Source: Trichopria drosophilae
Lineage: Eukaryota; Arthropoda; Insecta; Hymenoptera; Diapriidae
Assembly: GCA_030407085.1 (NCBI GenBank)
Contig: CM059587.1
Span: 47,523,501 to 47,587,500 of the forward strand
Direction: 5' to 3'
Length of the DNA stretch: 64,000 nt
Numbering within the stretch: the stretch's first letter is position 1; each line of letters starts with the position of its first letter. The translations under genes and the position numbers were made by a program. This document shows positions 45,089 to 56,795 of the stretch, piece by piece. Under the pieces are notes generated by a model, which was not told where the DNA came from, ran no database searches, and was given only the letters and a program-made list of their open reading frames with translations.

Positions 45089-45241
45089 CGCATTCTCCGT
45101 CAGATCTGGTCATCAGAATTGACCGGGAGAAATAAGGTGGCAGTCACGGATATGTTGGCCGTATCACCAGTGCTCTATTCATATGGAGCACTGAAGTGGA
45201 ACGTTGACGTGCTAAGGGATCTTGTCTGAAGCACACGGAAG

Positions 45242-46170
45242 ATGATTTGTATGCAACGCAGTTTGCATCCAAGATCTTCCGTGGAACGACTGTATTTGCC
45301 CCGAAATATGGGAGGTCGTGGCCTTTTAAGCCTGGAGTGCATGCATGACCGATTGGTCCTCGAGACAGCTTGCGACGTGATTAATCGAACGGAGGATCCC
45401 CTGATGATGCGGAACGAGCAGCGCGAAACCTCGGTCTGGTTTGCAACGTGGGACGTAGTGGTGCACAGGAAGCTGAATCAGTCATCAATCTGTGCCCAGT
45501 GCGTCTCAGCCGGCTTGAAGTCCGAGACCGAGGGTTTTATCTTCGCATGCCATGATGGGGTCATCAATACCTTAGCGTATCGCCAGAACGTCTTACACCA
45601 GGCGGTACCGAGTACGCTTTGTAGATCGTGTAGATGTCATGCTGAGGCACTAATGCATCTTTTGGCAGCATGCCCAATATATGCAGTTTCAGCATACATC
45701 GAACGTCACAATGCGGCTCTTCGAGTGCTGTATTGCCATTTTTGCAGCATTTATCGTATTGATGCAACCCCAGTTTTGCCGTACGTCCCCACTGATATTG
45801 AATCCGTAGTCGGGAATGAGTCGTGCCGAATATGCTGGAATTACTCATTCTCGACGAGCAGGTAAATATCAGCCAATAAGCCTGACATCGCCCTTGTAGA
45901 TATAGAGACAAATATAGTCAGCAAAGAGGACGAAAAACGGATGAAATATCGGAAACTCCTGTTCGAAATGCTCAAGCTGTATCGAGGATTCAAAATCAAG
46001 CTCGTCGTGCTGATAATTGGAGTGCTGGGTGGAATGAGACCAACTTTACTCCAGAAGATCAAAAGCATTCCGGCCTGTCGAGAACATGCAAATTCCATCG
46101 CAGGCCGAATGCAGAAAGCAGTGCTGCTGGGATCTCTCCGTCTACTGAGGTCACACGAGATCCTGTAACC
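45242..46170 (+). pseudogene. R4/Dong-like C-terminal region with CCHC and endonuclease (copy 2)
   Basis: The 45,242-45,865 segment reads LYLPRNMGGRGLLSLE, then LKSETEGFIFACHDGVINTL, CRSCRCHAEALMHLLAACPI and YIERHNAALRVLY. This is the CxxC...H...C motif before the restriction-like endonuclease of R2/R4-type elements. The endonuclease core KPDIAL and the KRMKYRKLLFEMLKLY tail lie in other frames to 46,168. About 60 residues around the KSLHGQF motif seen in copy 1 are missing here. Confidence 0.82.
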
Positions 46171-46434
46171 ACTTACCCAATGGTAGAGGGAGTGGTTACA
46201 GTTGCAAAAGAAATGGCCCGGTGCAGTCTGCAGCGGAGGAGATGGATTTCGGAGCCACTTTTCTGCTGCAGACTGCACACGTGGATTATGGAGGGCCAAG
46301 GGAGGTTAGAATTTTAGTCGGTAAACCTTGCTGTCAACATCCAAGGTGAGGGAGTCCGACACACGGGGGCTTGAACATCTTCAACCCCCTATGGTGCTTA
46401 ACGCATTTCTCCCCTCCGTCAAAAAGAAATTAAT

Positions 46435-46935
46435 TACACAGTGAAAAAATATGTATTTTTGCAAATATTAATAAACATTAATTAGGATGTGTTGAAAAAT
46501 AATAATTATGATCGTTTAATTCAATTAAGAAGTAGTTAAATAGAATGAATCTAATTATGATAGTTGAATGAAAAAAAAGTAGTAAAAATGTGTTTTTGTA
46601 AATATAAATATAGTGCAGTAATAATAATGTAATAAAGATTGTCATGATATTTCAAAATACTGTTTCGTGCATCGACCGTTATATTTTTGTCATGTTCTAA
46701 CCGGCACGTCTATACCTGGAATAAATACGGAGACCCGAACGAGCGTTGGAATGGGGAGGGTCATAAGAGGGTGACCTATCTCGACTTGTTTTGGCCGGCA
46801 GCTGCCGGTGGCGGTCCTTTTTTTCCCACGCTCGGCAGTTGTGCCGTATACGGCGTACTGAGCGAATGCCTTTCGAAACGAACATTTCGTAAAAATTTCG
46901 TGCGGTTTTTCAAAACGTAACAATTAGTGACTCGA
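46435..46935. other. Non-coding leader before Academ copy A
   Basis: An AT-rich stretch is followed, from about 46,690, by a GC-richer block that could be the 5' end or promoter of the Academ element. No TIR partner was found beyond 58,742. The readings on both strands at 46,687-46,923 overlap each other and have no known motif. Confidence 0.4.
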
Positions 46936-46937
46936 AT

Positions 46938-49900
46938 TGTTTGATATGTAAAAATCCTTTAACAACAGATCGTCGTGTTGTGAAAACGAGAGGTATACAA
47001 ACTCTTTTGTCGGAAAGTGAGAAAATAAGAGAATAAGAAATTCATGGAAATTTACAAACAGTGACAGAAGTAGTTGTGCATAGTACGTGTTACAAAGTTT
47101 TTACAAAAGAGAAGTCAGTTGTGGCTGCTTCTCGGCGAAGTGGCGAAGCATCGAATCAACAACGAGAAGAGCAGGATGTACAACCTTAACCTCAACCTCA
47201 GCCTGAACCTCAACCTCAACCTCAACCTCAGCCGGCTTTTGAATTCGATAAAAAATGCTTGTTTTGTGGTGAAAATGCGGTCGAATCGTCATCAAAAGTA
47301 CCGATTGATCGCCGAAAAAGTCTGTCTTTCATAAAGCATGCTTCATCGAGAAACACTCTTCTAGAAAAACTCCGCGACCGCAAAGATGACACCGCTGAAG
47401 AGATTAAGAACCGCCTTAATCTTGTAACTGACCTGATCGCCGTGATCATGTTATCGTGAACTCATCCATAAAGCGCCGACAACTACGAAAAAAGGAAGAC
47501 CTCACGATAATGTAATAGACGAAGCCATGGAGCAAACTTATTTATATCTCGAAGAAAATGCAAACAAGTGCCAGTTTTCACTTGAGACATTAATTGCACA
47601 AGTGACAACCGATCATATTCCATATTTGAGAACCATCAAACAAAAATTGAAAGAAAATTCGAATGAAGATCTCATAATCGTCGAAAGGCAGAGACGTGGA
47701 ACGATGATATGTTTTCGAAATCTTGGTTATCAGATACTGAGCGAGAAATGGTACCAGGAAAAACGAACGGACTCACGAGACGAAAAGTTAAGAATTTTGC
47801 GCGAAGCTGCTGCCATAATTCGTTCTGACATTCGGTCGGTAGTAGACTAAATACGTTCCATTCAATGGGCGGAATTCGTTGTATCACTCCATCGATCGGC
47901 ATTGAAAGAGACTCAGCTATACCCCGTGTCATGGATAGAAAATCGGCCGTAGAAATAGCTGAATTAGGTATGGTTCCGGTACTCGAATACGAGAAGCATC
48001 AATTAGCGGGATTAAAGTCCATTAAAGTCGCAGATATCGATGCTCTATTCTGCGTTTCGCGTGATATTTTGCCGACTGTGCCAGATTTCATTTGGCAGCA
48101 CGGAAAGTGGACATTTGCTCTCGGTAATCCTGGCTGGAATGGATTTATGGAGCAGGTTACATCGGATTTACCACACGAAACTTCAAAAATCATGTGCCTT
48201 CCCTTCCTTCATGTGCCACCTTCTGAATATGACACTATTCACACTTCACTTATTGAAGCTGTGAAAAGATGTAAGCAGACCAATCAAGTGTTACCCTTCG
48301 TGACCTTCGATCAGCCACTTTTTTGGAAGGCAAGCGACATAGTGGCAGCTGTTGATCCTGAATCTGACCTAAACAAAGTCATCGTAAGGTTTGGAGGATT
48401 CCACCTCCTTATGTATTTCCTAGGATCCGTCGGTTCCATTATGGCAAGCAGCGGAATAGAAGAACTCTTTGAACAAGTGTATGCCGCAAATAGCATTCAA
48501 AAAATTCGTGCCCATATTTTGGCTCATTTATCTCTGGCAAAGATTCTTGACTCCATTGAGTTCGCAGACCACGAACGTGACATGCTCGACGATTATGCAA
48601 GTGATCATGATCGAGTTTCAGTGCTCGAAGCCTGCAACGGCGAAGACATGAAAATAGTTATAGAGAAATTCAGCAATCATCTGACAACAATCAAGACCAG
48701 AAGCCCCACGGCACAACTATGGATCCAATATTTCGAAATGATTACATTAGTCAAGAACTTCCTTGAAGCAGAGCGATCCGGAAACTGGGAGCTTCACTTG
48801 AATACGATCCTGAAAATGCTCCCCTACTTCCACGCGAGTGGCCGCTTTCTCTACTCGAAGTCGGCACATCTGTACTTATGCGATGGTTACACGAAAAAAT
48901 ACCCCCTGACGAGTTTGATAAGTTTACAAAGAAAGGATATTTTACCATTCGAAGAACTCATAAATTCTGGTCTGGTATAATGACTGACCAAACCATTGAG
49001 CAAGTTCTGATGCGGTCATTATGGACATCTGGTGGAATACATACAGAATTTTGTCGGATAGCACCCTCTCGTCATGTGTATTGGGTATGGTGTCTTCACA
49101 AAGTGTATGTGAACAGATTGAAGGTTTTGCTGGCTTGAGGTGTGGAATGTCATCGGAGTAACATGTCGACGTACGTCCGAGCAGAGTAGCAAGAGATAAC
49201 GCAGACGTTGAGAAACTAGATTTGTGGCTGGCATCCCATAACCCGTTTCCCGAAGGCGGCAAGATCATGTCAATAGCAACAGGAATTATAGGACATGACA
49301 ATATCAATTGTCATGAAGCACGGGAAGTTCGAATGAAAGTAATGTCGAATATTGTCGACACAGATATCAGCTCCATCCACTTTAAAAAGAAAGATAAGGT
49401 TCAGTCACTTGCTACTATTAACAGCAGTATTTCCATCGAATCTACTCGCGTTGCAATCGAATCCGTTACTTCTATTTCAAAGAATGTGCATCACTAAACA
49501 TTCCGACGAAGATATGAAACGTTTCTTGGCGTTCGATCTTGCGCCATTTCCTCTAACATTATTCAATGAAGAAGGGATGCGGAAAGGCACAAAATCGTCT
49601 TTGTATACTGCATTTACGCTATTAAATGACATTCGATTCGGAGAAAACCGCATACGTATCATAGACGGCGGATTTCTGTTACATAAAGTTGTGTGGAGCA
49701 AACTGACAAATTTCAAACGTGAATTACGTCCAGTAAACTTACGGCGAAAAGTTTTGCATCGTATTTGATGGATACACGAGTGATTTGACAGTAGCGGGAA
49801 CCAAATCCGCGGAAAGAATAAGACGTCTACAAAAGCACCCATGTCCAGATTTTACATTCGACGAAACCACAGTCCCGATAATGGCACAAGAGAAATTTCT

Positions 49901-50878
49901 GTCCAACGAAAGTAATAAGAAAAAATTCGTTCAGATGTTGACGACTTTCTTCGAAAGACATGGAATCGAGGTCCAACAAGTTGTCGAGGACGCAGATGTT
50001 CTAATTTTCAACACAGCGATTGATAAATTACAAATCTATGACTCGAGTAAAATTATTGGTGAAGATATCGACATACTTGTTTTACTGACTGCGCTGGCCC
50101 CGAATACGCCCAACATTTATTTTAGAAATTCTGCAAGAGGCAAAACTTCAGAAGCTCTGTTTGGTATAGCTAGTATGAAAACCCCGATTTCATCCGCGAA
50201 AACATTTTATTTTTACATGCCTTCAGCTGGTGTGACACCACATCTTGCCTTTTTAATGTTGGAAAAACTAAATTCATAACGACTTTGAAGAATCGCCAAA
50301 AAGAATTACTGTCTGCGGTTGAACTATTTAAACTGCAGAAGATAGAGCCTGAAATTCTCGTTTCAGCAGGCGAGTTGTATTTAGTTGCTTTATATGGCGA
50401 TTCAAAGCATGACAAATCTTTGAACACGATTCGATACCAACGATTTGTTAAATCAGCGACCAAAACGAAATTCAATCTGTCAGTTCTTCCTCCTATTAAA
50501 AGCTCGGCACGTCAGCATATCCTGCGTACGTACCAGCAGGTACAAACCTGGCTTGGAATTTATAAGTATCCAGAAGAATGGGGTTGGTATAACACGTACG
50601 CAGGTTTACAACCAGTACGTACTGCAGCCGCACCAGCGCCTGCCGAATTGTTAAAAATGATCTCCTGCAAATGCACTAAGGGCTGCACTAATGCTTGCGG
50701 ATGTCGGAAAGCGGGTCTCAAATGCTCCATCATCTGTCATTGCCCCAGTCAATGCACCAACCCTGTAACGGTGTCAAAAATTCTAATGAATGACATGGAA
50801 GACGATTTGGATGCCGATGATGACAAAACAACGAGCAACGAACATCCGAACAAAAACAACGACCATGATGACGATGAC
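46938..50878 (+). pseudogene. Academ-type transposon protein, copy A (XPG-like nuclease plus Cys-rich finger)
   Basis: The pieces are colinear. N-terminal: RGIQTLL and CLFCGENAVESSSK (47,250-47,290), then DEAMEQTYLYLEENANKCQF to DIRSV (47,527-47,850). Middle (47,865-48,980): LPFVTFDQPLFWKASDIV, VRFGGFHLLMYFLGSVGSIM and LWIQYFEMITLVKNFLEAER. Next: HNPFPEGGKIMSIATGIIGH (49,222) and RFLAFDLAPFPLTLFNEEGM (49,500). Nuclease-like part: FDGYTSD, EDADVLIFNTAI, GEDIDILVLLTAL and WCDTTS (49,760-50,240). End: ARQHILRTYQQVQTWLG, then a Cys-rich finger CKCTKGCTNACGCRKAGLKC (50,660-50,730). At least six frame changes and an internal deletion at about 47,850 make it inactive. Academ transposons are known to carry an XPG-type nuclease and a Cys8 finger, which is the basis of the name. 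Confidence 0.72.
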
Positions 50879-51005
50879 TAGTGGAGTCAAACTAGGTTTT
50901 TCTCTAGGAACCGGTTTAACCAACACGGATTTTAACGTTTCTTTTTTTAAATGTTACAAATTAAAAATAGAAAAACGTTTACAGGTTAAAAATCGCCAGT
51001 CGATA
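50879..51005. repeat. Left TIR of Academ copy B
   Basis: It is about 125 bp with an imperfect inverse at 58,530-58,661. The best-kept blocks are TAGTGGAGTCAAACTAG, GGAACCGGTTTAACCAACA and AAATAGAAAAACGTTT. The outermost five bases are TAGTG (..CACTA at the other end). Confidence 0.82.
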
Positions 51006-51125
51006 TTTATAAAATAAATGTTTAACATATTATAATGTTATTTTAATTATATAAATTAAAACTTAGTTAAACTGTGAATTTTGGGGTAAAAATCAGTTGT
51101 AATATAATCTATAGAGGTATTTCGA

Positions 51126-53069
51126 GTGTACAATATAGAGGAGAAATTTCTGGAAGGAATTTCAATGTTGAAAAGGACAAAAAATGACCAGGTGTTTCGG
51201 CAGGGACAGGGATCCAGAAGAATTATAGACATTTGCAGTAATTTAGGATTTTGTGCATCGTACAATGAAGCAAAATTGTATGAAATATCCGCTCTCTACA
51301 AGAAACCGATATGTACAAAACCTAATACTTTTGTCCAATTCGTTCACGACAATGCCGATTTTAACGTGAACACGTTAGATGGCAAAAACACCTTTCATAA
51401 TATGGGCTCGATCGGCAGATATACTCCAGATAACGGTATAGAAGATCAAGAACGAATTGAACGATTGAAGATAATTCCAAGTGAAGCTAAAATTGCAGAG
51501 AAAGGTAATATACCATTGTTTACATATAACTATGCACCAGGAGAAGGGTTGCAAAAGGTATTAGTAAAAACAACTGAAAGTATACCTACTTTACAACCAT
51601 CAGCTATTTCCTTAACAAATACCTTATGGATGTTCTTGAAATGGAAAAATAAGAAATTTCTTGGCTGGAAAGGGGTTATGCAACATTTAACTGACAAGCA
51701 AAAATTCGAAATTTCGAAGATTGTTTTTTATCCTTGTATCAACGCATCTCCCAGCGATTACAACACCATATACACCGCTGTGATAATGTCTGCAGAAAAA
51801 GCAGTCAGTCTCGGCATGAAAACATGTTTTATAATATTTGATCCACCGTTATATATGAAAGCTCGAGGTGTAATTGCTGCGACGTTCATATGTGATAAAA
51901 CCTTCACAGTTATCAGGTTAGGAGGTTTTCACATATAAATGTCCTTCATGGGATGTATTGGTTACATCACGGGCGGCAGTGGTATCAACCAGATATATAG
52001 CTTATACGCTGAGAAAACCGTCGAACATATTTTGTACGGACATGCACATGCTAGGGCTGTGCGAGCTCACGTTTTATTACAACTGGCCCTGTCAAGAATA
52101 ATTTTTAAAAATCTTGAATCAGAAGAAAATTATACTGCGCTAGTGGAAAGTAATTCTGATTTCTTTTTAAAACTTAGCACAGTACATACGGAAACCGTAC
52201 AACTCGCAGACATTTCAGAACATAAAGAGTTCAAACAGTGGGCTGAGTTATTCGAAAAACGTTTAACAGAAATCGAAAGTAAAGGTAAAACAGCGAAGTT
52301 ATGGGTATCATATTTTCGAATGGTATCAATCGTCAAAGATTTCATTGCAGCCGAAAGAATGGGTGACTGAGCATTACATTTGCGTTGCGTTGAGCAAATG
52401 ATTCCTTATTTTCATTCTGCAGGGCATTTCCTTTATGCAAAATCCTCTCAAATTTATTTGCAGGATATGGATGACTTAAAACAAAAAATAGATCCTGAAG
52501 AGTATAATACATTTACGAAAGAAATGTGTTTCAGAGCTAGACGCACAGATAACTTTTTTGCTGGTATACACACTGATCAGACCATAGAGCAAACTCTCAT
52601 GAAATCGATGAGTATTGAAGGCGGACCTTTTCGACGTGGAGCTACAGATAGTGTCGTCTATCAATGGGTCAATGCAGTTGTATACACAAATGACATTATT
52701 GAAGGGATGGAAAATTTCTGCAATATTTCATTTAAAAAAAAGCCACCAACATGCAGATTCTACAGATGCGAGAATCACGAGAGATGATGCTGATGTTAAG
52801 AAATTGGAAGAATGGCTGCAGTGTCACGATCCTTTTACTGAGGTGGATGTTATTATGAATATTGCAACAGGTGTTATTTTCAACAGGTGTATTCAACAGG
52901 TGTATTTGCCACGAAAAGATCAACTACTACAATGCCTTTGAGCAAGGCATTGATTCTGCAAAGAAAATAAACAATCAAAACTTCAGAGATTTAAAATTGA
53001 AAACATCACAAAAAGTTGTTCCTTTGTTCGCTGCAAATAGCAAATTAAAAATAAATGGCGAACGTGTTC
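51126..53069 (+). pseudogene. Academ copy B protein, N-terminal part
   Basis: Segments 51,126-51,938, 51,939-52,370, 52,380-52,787 and shorter ones to 53,069 are colinear with copy A. They read HDNADFNVNTLDGKNTFHNM, then CFIIFDPPLYMKARGVI, IRLGGFHI|MSFMGCIGYI (TAA at 51,936-51,938), LWVSYFRMVSIVKDFIAAER, then RARRTDNFFAGIHTDQTIEQ and HDPFTEVDVIMNIATGVI. Two in-frame stops (51,936 and 52,368) and frame changes near 52,740 and 52,880 inactivate it. It keeps the TFHxMG region lost from copy A but lacks A's N-terminal CLFCGE region. The BEL insert at 53,075 interrupts the codon run ..NGERVPI. Confidence 0.75.
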
Positions 53070-53074
53070 CAATT

Positions 53075-53491
53075 TGTTCTTTTATTCCCAAAGTTAGAGT
53101 TGGCCAGGATCGTGCGATATGGAGCGTGAATTATGATGGAAATGGAGAGCGACGAAAATAACAACACACGCGCTTCTTGAAAACAAGTCTTTAATTGAAA
53201 TTCACTTATTTCAAACTCCTCCTTCTTACAGGTTTCCACAGTTCTAAAAGAATTCCGCGTGTTAATGAAAAGCGCCCGCGTATTTGCGCGTCAAATTATT
53301 ACGAGCCGTGTGCGATAACGTGCCAATTTTGAGAGCGTGCCGATTACAAATCTTCTCTACCGTACGGAAGCCGGAATTGAACTAAATTCAACCGGACATA
53401 TGGTCGCTGAATTTGAGCGACGGGACGCGCCGTCGCGGAAAACGCAGACAATTTGGCAATTACTATTAAGCGCGAATAATAACGCGCGACA
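53075..53491 (-). repeat. BEL-B 3' LTR (full length)
   Basis: 417 bp with TG..CA ends (TGTTCTTTTATTCCC on the plus strand to CGCGCGACA). The last 200 bp matches the 56,596-56,790 copy with few changes. Confidence 0.85.
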
Positions 53492-53663
53492 ATACCGCCC
53501 CCTTGTGAAGCGTAACCGCTTCGCAAATGCAGAAAATTTAACCTAACGAATTACAAAACATCATTGATTATCAAATTTAGAAAACGTAACATAACAGGTT
53601 ACAATTGCAGAGGGATTTACATCTACCTTACAGCTAAGTGGAGAACGCGAATGACCGGCAGAG

Positions 53664-56630
53664 CTACGAATCTGCAAGGTCGATCGGAAGCAGTGCGAGT
53701 TGGGTCAATGGTCGTGTATACTCGGTATTCGCTGTGCGAACGGTTACGACGCGCGTAAGTCCATCATCACCGGGATGGATCTTTACGATGCGAGCGAGGG
53801 GCCATTTAGCCGGCGGAAGATTCGGCCGTTTCAGTAATACCATCTGACCGATCTCAAACTGCTTTTGAGCGGTTCTCCATTTTGTTCGGTGTTGAAGCGA
53901 CAACACATAATCTGCCGACCACAGGTGCCAGAAACGTTCGTAAAGTTGCCTGCACATCAACCACCGAGAAAATCGATTCGTAGGAAAGCTCAGGACTGAT
54001 TCCTCGGGCACTGCGTTCAGAGGAGCCACAATCAAAAAATGTCCGGGCGTTAGGGCATCCAAGTTATCGATATCTTCAGATAAAGCTCCTAATGGGCGCG
54101 AGTTTAAAGTGCACTCAATCTCACAGAGAAGTGTGGTCATTTCTTCGAACGTGGGTGTATGACCCTTCAACACACGCTTCAAGTGAAATTTGGCGCTTTT
54201 TACTCCAGCTTCCCATAAACCTCTAAAATGAGGGGAAGCTGGAGGTATGAAACGCCAATCTGTGTTATTTTTCGACAAAAGATCTCGGAACTCGTCATTG
54301 GCAATGGCCCGGTTGTAGGCTTGCGTTAGTTCCGCCTTGGCACCAACAAACGTCTTGCCTTGATCGCTGTATAAACAGTTTGGAATCCCGCGGCGCGAAG
54401 AAAATCGTTTGTATGAAGCGATAAAAGCGGCCGAAGTGTAATCAGAGACTAGTTCAATGTGAATCACTTTGACCGCAAAACAAACAAATAGCGCAACATA
54501 CGCTAGGTGTGACTTGACGCCGCGACCGCTTGCATAGCGGACCTGGAAAGGCCCAGCATAATCCACGCCGCAGTGGAGGAATGGACGCTCCGGACGGGAG
54601 ACCCTTGATGATGGGAAATTCCCCATCATCTGACTACCCAACGTCGCTCTGAAACGCGCACAGGTCACACACGCATGGATCACTGAACGGATTATTTTCT
54701 TCGCCTGAACGATCCACACGCTTTGACGTAAAGTGCGGAGAGTTAGCTGCACACCGCCGTGCAAACAGCGATCATGTGTGTGGATCACCAAGAGGCGAAC
54801 AATAGGATGTACGCTGAGCAAGATTGGGTGCTTGACAGAGTCAGCGAAGGCTGTATGTTTCAATCGGCCTCCGACCCGGATGGGGCCATCGTCGTGAAGA
54901 AAGGGATTTAGTGATGCGAGTTTACTCATAACAGAGATCGCTTGCCCTTCCTGTAATTTTAAAAGTTCGGAAGGAAAGAGAGTCTCTTGGAGCCATTTGA
55001 AAATCTTCGACGTGGCCTGATGGGTTTCCGCGGAAGTCAAAGCCCCACGAAGTATGGGACCCTGGAGACAATTTCTCCAACGAATCATGTATGCAATAAT
55101 CCTAACCAACCGAGTCCATGTGGAGACAGAAGACATAAGCATATTGAAAGTCACGTTTATGTGACTTATGCAGCAAATTACTGGTGGGAGAGTTCTTTGC
55201 TCGAGTGAAACATCGCTGGACAGCGACGGAATGGCGCATGGCCAGTGTTCCGGTTCTTGAGCCAACCAAGCTGGTCCATTGGTCCAGAGAGAACATTGGA
55301 GAAGAGTGGAGGCAGATAGACCGCGTGAAGCAAGGCCAGCGGGATCGTCCGCACTCGCGACATGATTCCATTTCGCGTTCGTTGTGAGTCGTTGAATTTC
55401 CGCGACTCGATTTCCCACGAAAGTTTTCCAACGCACAGGAGGGTGCTGCAGCCAGTGCAGCACGATCGTCGCGTCGGTCCAGCAGTACGTTGGAAGCTGC
55501 GAAAACTGCGACACCTTAAGCACCGAGTCAATGACACGGGCGAGAAGAACCGCAGCGCACAGCTCCAAACGGGGAATAGTTAGTTGCTTGACAGGCGCAA
55601 CTTTACTACGGCTCATCAACAAAATGATACGAGGTGCCGTGTCACGATAGGTCACCCGTATAAACACAACGGCCGCATAGGCTGCGCTCGAAGTATCCGA
55701 AAACCCATGCATAGAACACGACAGGAGATCGGGTCCTTGACCGGTCCATCGGGGAATAGTTAAACCGTTGAGAGAAGGCAAGGAGTCGTAGAATGCAGAC
55801 CATTCAGCACATACGTCATCCGGGAGTGGGGAGTCCCAGTCCAATTGGAGTAACCACAGCCGTTGTACAAGAATTTTCGCCACTATGACGACGGGGGAAA
55901 CCCATCCGAGTGGGTCGTACAATCGCGCAATTATCGAAAGCAACGAACGTTTCGTTAATTGGTCTGGTGAGACCAGATTTATTTTAAATTGGAAGACGTC
56001 GCTTTGCGGATTCCATACTACTCCGAGGACTTTGATGCCGTTATCTTCTTGCAATGGTTTCTCCCACGCCAGGCCATGGTTCGATGAATCAACATCCATT
56101 AAGAGCTCAGGGAAGTTGCTAGCCCATTTGCGCAAAACGAATTGGCCACAACTCATGAGAGCCGTAAGCTGGTCGCGGACGCGACGTGCAGAAACGACGT
56201 CATTGGCACCAAATAGGCAATCGTCTATGTAGAGCCTATGGCGCAGAACATCAGCTGCCAAGGGGAACTTAGCGCCATGATCAATCTCGAGTTGTTTTAG
56301 GACCCGAAGAGCTAGGTACGGGGCGCATGAAACCCCAAATGTGACCGTATTTAACTGAAAGTCTTGTACAGGGAACGAGGAATCTAGACGCCACAATATA
56401 CACTGGTAGTGTCGATCAAGAGGATTGATTGCTGTCTGCCGATACATTTGCGCTATGTCAGAGCAATATACGAAGGGGAATGTTCGCCAACGTAACAGCA
56501 CGAGATGCAAATCAGCTTGAAGCTTCGGGCCAGTTAACAAATGGTCGTTCAAGGAAGTTGAATTCGAGGTTTTATGTGACGCATTAAAAACGCGTCGAAT
56601 TATTACGAGCCGTGTGCGATAACGTGCCAA
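53664..56630 (-). CDS. BEL/Pao pol polyprotein: RT, RNase H, integrase (988 codons)
   Basis: The protein copies the element's RNA and integrates it. RT: VFNASHKTSNSTSLND (residues 14-29), SDIAQMYRQ (57-65), catalytic YIDD at 134-137. RNase H: SDTSSAAYAA (Asp 312), PRLELCAA (Glu 356) and CWTDATIVLHW (Asp 386). Integrase: zinc region HDRCLHGG...CVTCARF (619-660), core Asp 690 (GVDYAGPF), Asp 756 (YSDQGKTFVGA) and Glu 807 (GLWEAGVKS). The C-terminal domain ends SLQHRTKWRTAQKQFEIGQM and so on. No stop occurs in 988 codons. The first ATG lies inside the partial 5' LTR (56,596-56,790), upstream of the RT fingers. The N-terminal gag and protease are missing, so it cannot mobilise itself alone. Confidence 0.95.
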   Translation of the reverse strand: MARYRTRLVIIRRVFNASHKTSNSTSLNDHLLTGPKLQADLHLVLLRWRTFPFVYCSDIAQMYRQTAINPLDRHYQCILWRLDSSFPVQDFQLNTVTFGVSCAPYLALRVLKQLEIDHGAKFPLAADVLRHRLYIDDCLFGANDVVSARRVRDQLTALMSCGQFVLRKWASNFPELLMDVDSSNHGLAWEKPLQEDNGIKVLGVVWNPQSDVFQFKINLVSPDQLTKRSLLSIIARLYDPLGWVSPVVIVAKILVQRLWLLQLDWDSPLPDDVCAEWSAFYDSLPSLNGLTIPRWTGQGPDLLSCSMHGFSDTSSAAYAAVVFIRVTYRDTAPRIILLMSRSKVAPVKQLTIPRLELCAAVLLARVIDSVLKVSQFSQLPTYCWTDATIVLHWLQHPPVRWKTFVGNRVAEIQRLTTNAKWNHVASADDPAGLASRGLSASTLLQCSLWTNGPAWLAQEPEHWPCAIPSLSSDVSLEQRTLPPVICCISHINVTFNMLMSSVSTWTRLVRIIAYMIRWRNCLQGPILRGALTSAETHQATSKIFKWLQETLFPSELLKLQEGQAISVMSKLASLNPFLHDDGPIRVGGRLKHTAFADSVKHPILLSVHPIVRLLVIHTHDRCLHGGVQLTLRTLRQSVWIVQAKKIIRSVIHACVTCARFRATLGSQMMGNFPSSRVSRPERPFLHCGVDYAGPFQVRYASGRGVKSHLAYVALFVCFAVKVIHIELVSDYTSAAFIASYKRFSSRRGIPNCLYSDQGKTFVGAKAELTQAYNRAIANDEFRDLLSKNNTDWRFIPPASPHFRGLWEAGVKSAKFHLKRVLKGHTPTFEEMTTLLCEIECTLNSRPLGALSEDIDNLDALTPGHFLIVAPLNAVPEESVLSFPTNRFSRWLMCRQLYERFWHLWSADYVLSLQHRTKWRTAQKQFEIGQMVLLKRPNLPPAKWPLARIVKIHPGDDGLTRVVTVRTANTEYTRPLTQLALLPIDLADS

Positions 56631-56790
56631 TTTTGAGAGCGTGCCGATGACAAATCTTCTCTATCGTACGGAAGCCGGAATTGAACTAAATTCAACCGGA
56701 CATATGGTCGCTGAATTTGAGCGACGCGCCGTCGCGGAAAACGCGGACAATTTGGCAATTACTATTAAGCGCGAATAATAACTCGCGACA
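56596..56790 (-). repeat. BEL-B 5' LTR, truncated and fused to RT
   Basis: It matches 53,298-53,491. Similarity stops at about 56,596, where the RT coding sequence (RVFNASHKTS) starts. A single deletion from within the LTR to RT explains this. Confidence 0.85.
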
Positions 56791-56795
56791 CAATT

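Larger units (their letters stand above)
43205..46434 (+). mobile_element. R4/Dong-like non-LTR retrotransposon, copy 2
   Basis: The copy starts GGGGCCCAAAGGG after a TAA microsatellite and ends TAACGCATTTCTCCCCTCCG plus an A-rich run. The N-terminal part of the protein is complete. The RT is internally deleted near 44,545, and the region between RT and endonuclease is deleted near 45,505. The C-terminal CCHC and endonuclease part is present. It matches copy 3 almost exactly over their common parts. Confidence 0.88.
53075..56790 (-). mobile_element. BEL/Pao element B, 5-bp duplication, gag and protease deleted
   Basis: The 3' LTR (minus orientation) is 53,075-53,491 and a partial 5' LTR is 56,596-56,790. 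CAATT is duplicated at 53,070-53,074 and 56,791-56,795. A purine-rich tract (AAGGGGGCGGTAT on the minus strand, 53,492-53,504) precedes the 3' LTR. Between them is one intact pol frame. Primer site, gag and protease are deleted, so the 5' LTR is fused almost directly to RT. It interrupts Academ copy B. Confidence 0.93.

Noticed and set aside
46687..46923. Overlapping readings on both strands before Academ copy A
   Set aside because: Both strands are open over the same GC-rich stretch, and neither shows a motif or links to the following frame.
51936..51941. TAA directly followed by ATG in Academ copy B, as a possible stop-start overlap
   Set aside because: The protein is continuous across it in copy A, so it is a nonsense change within one gene and not a boundary between two.
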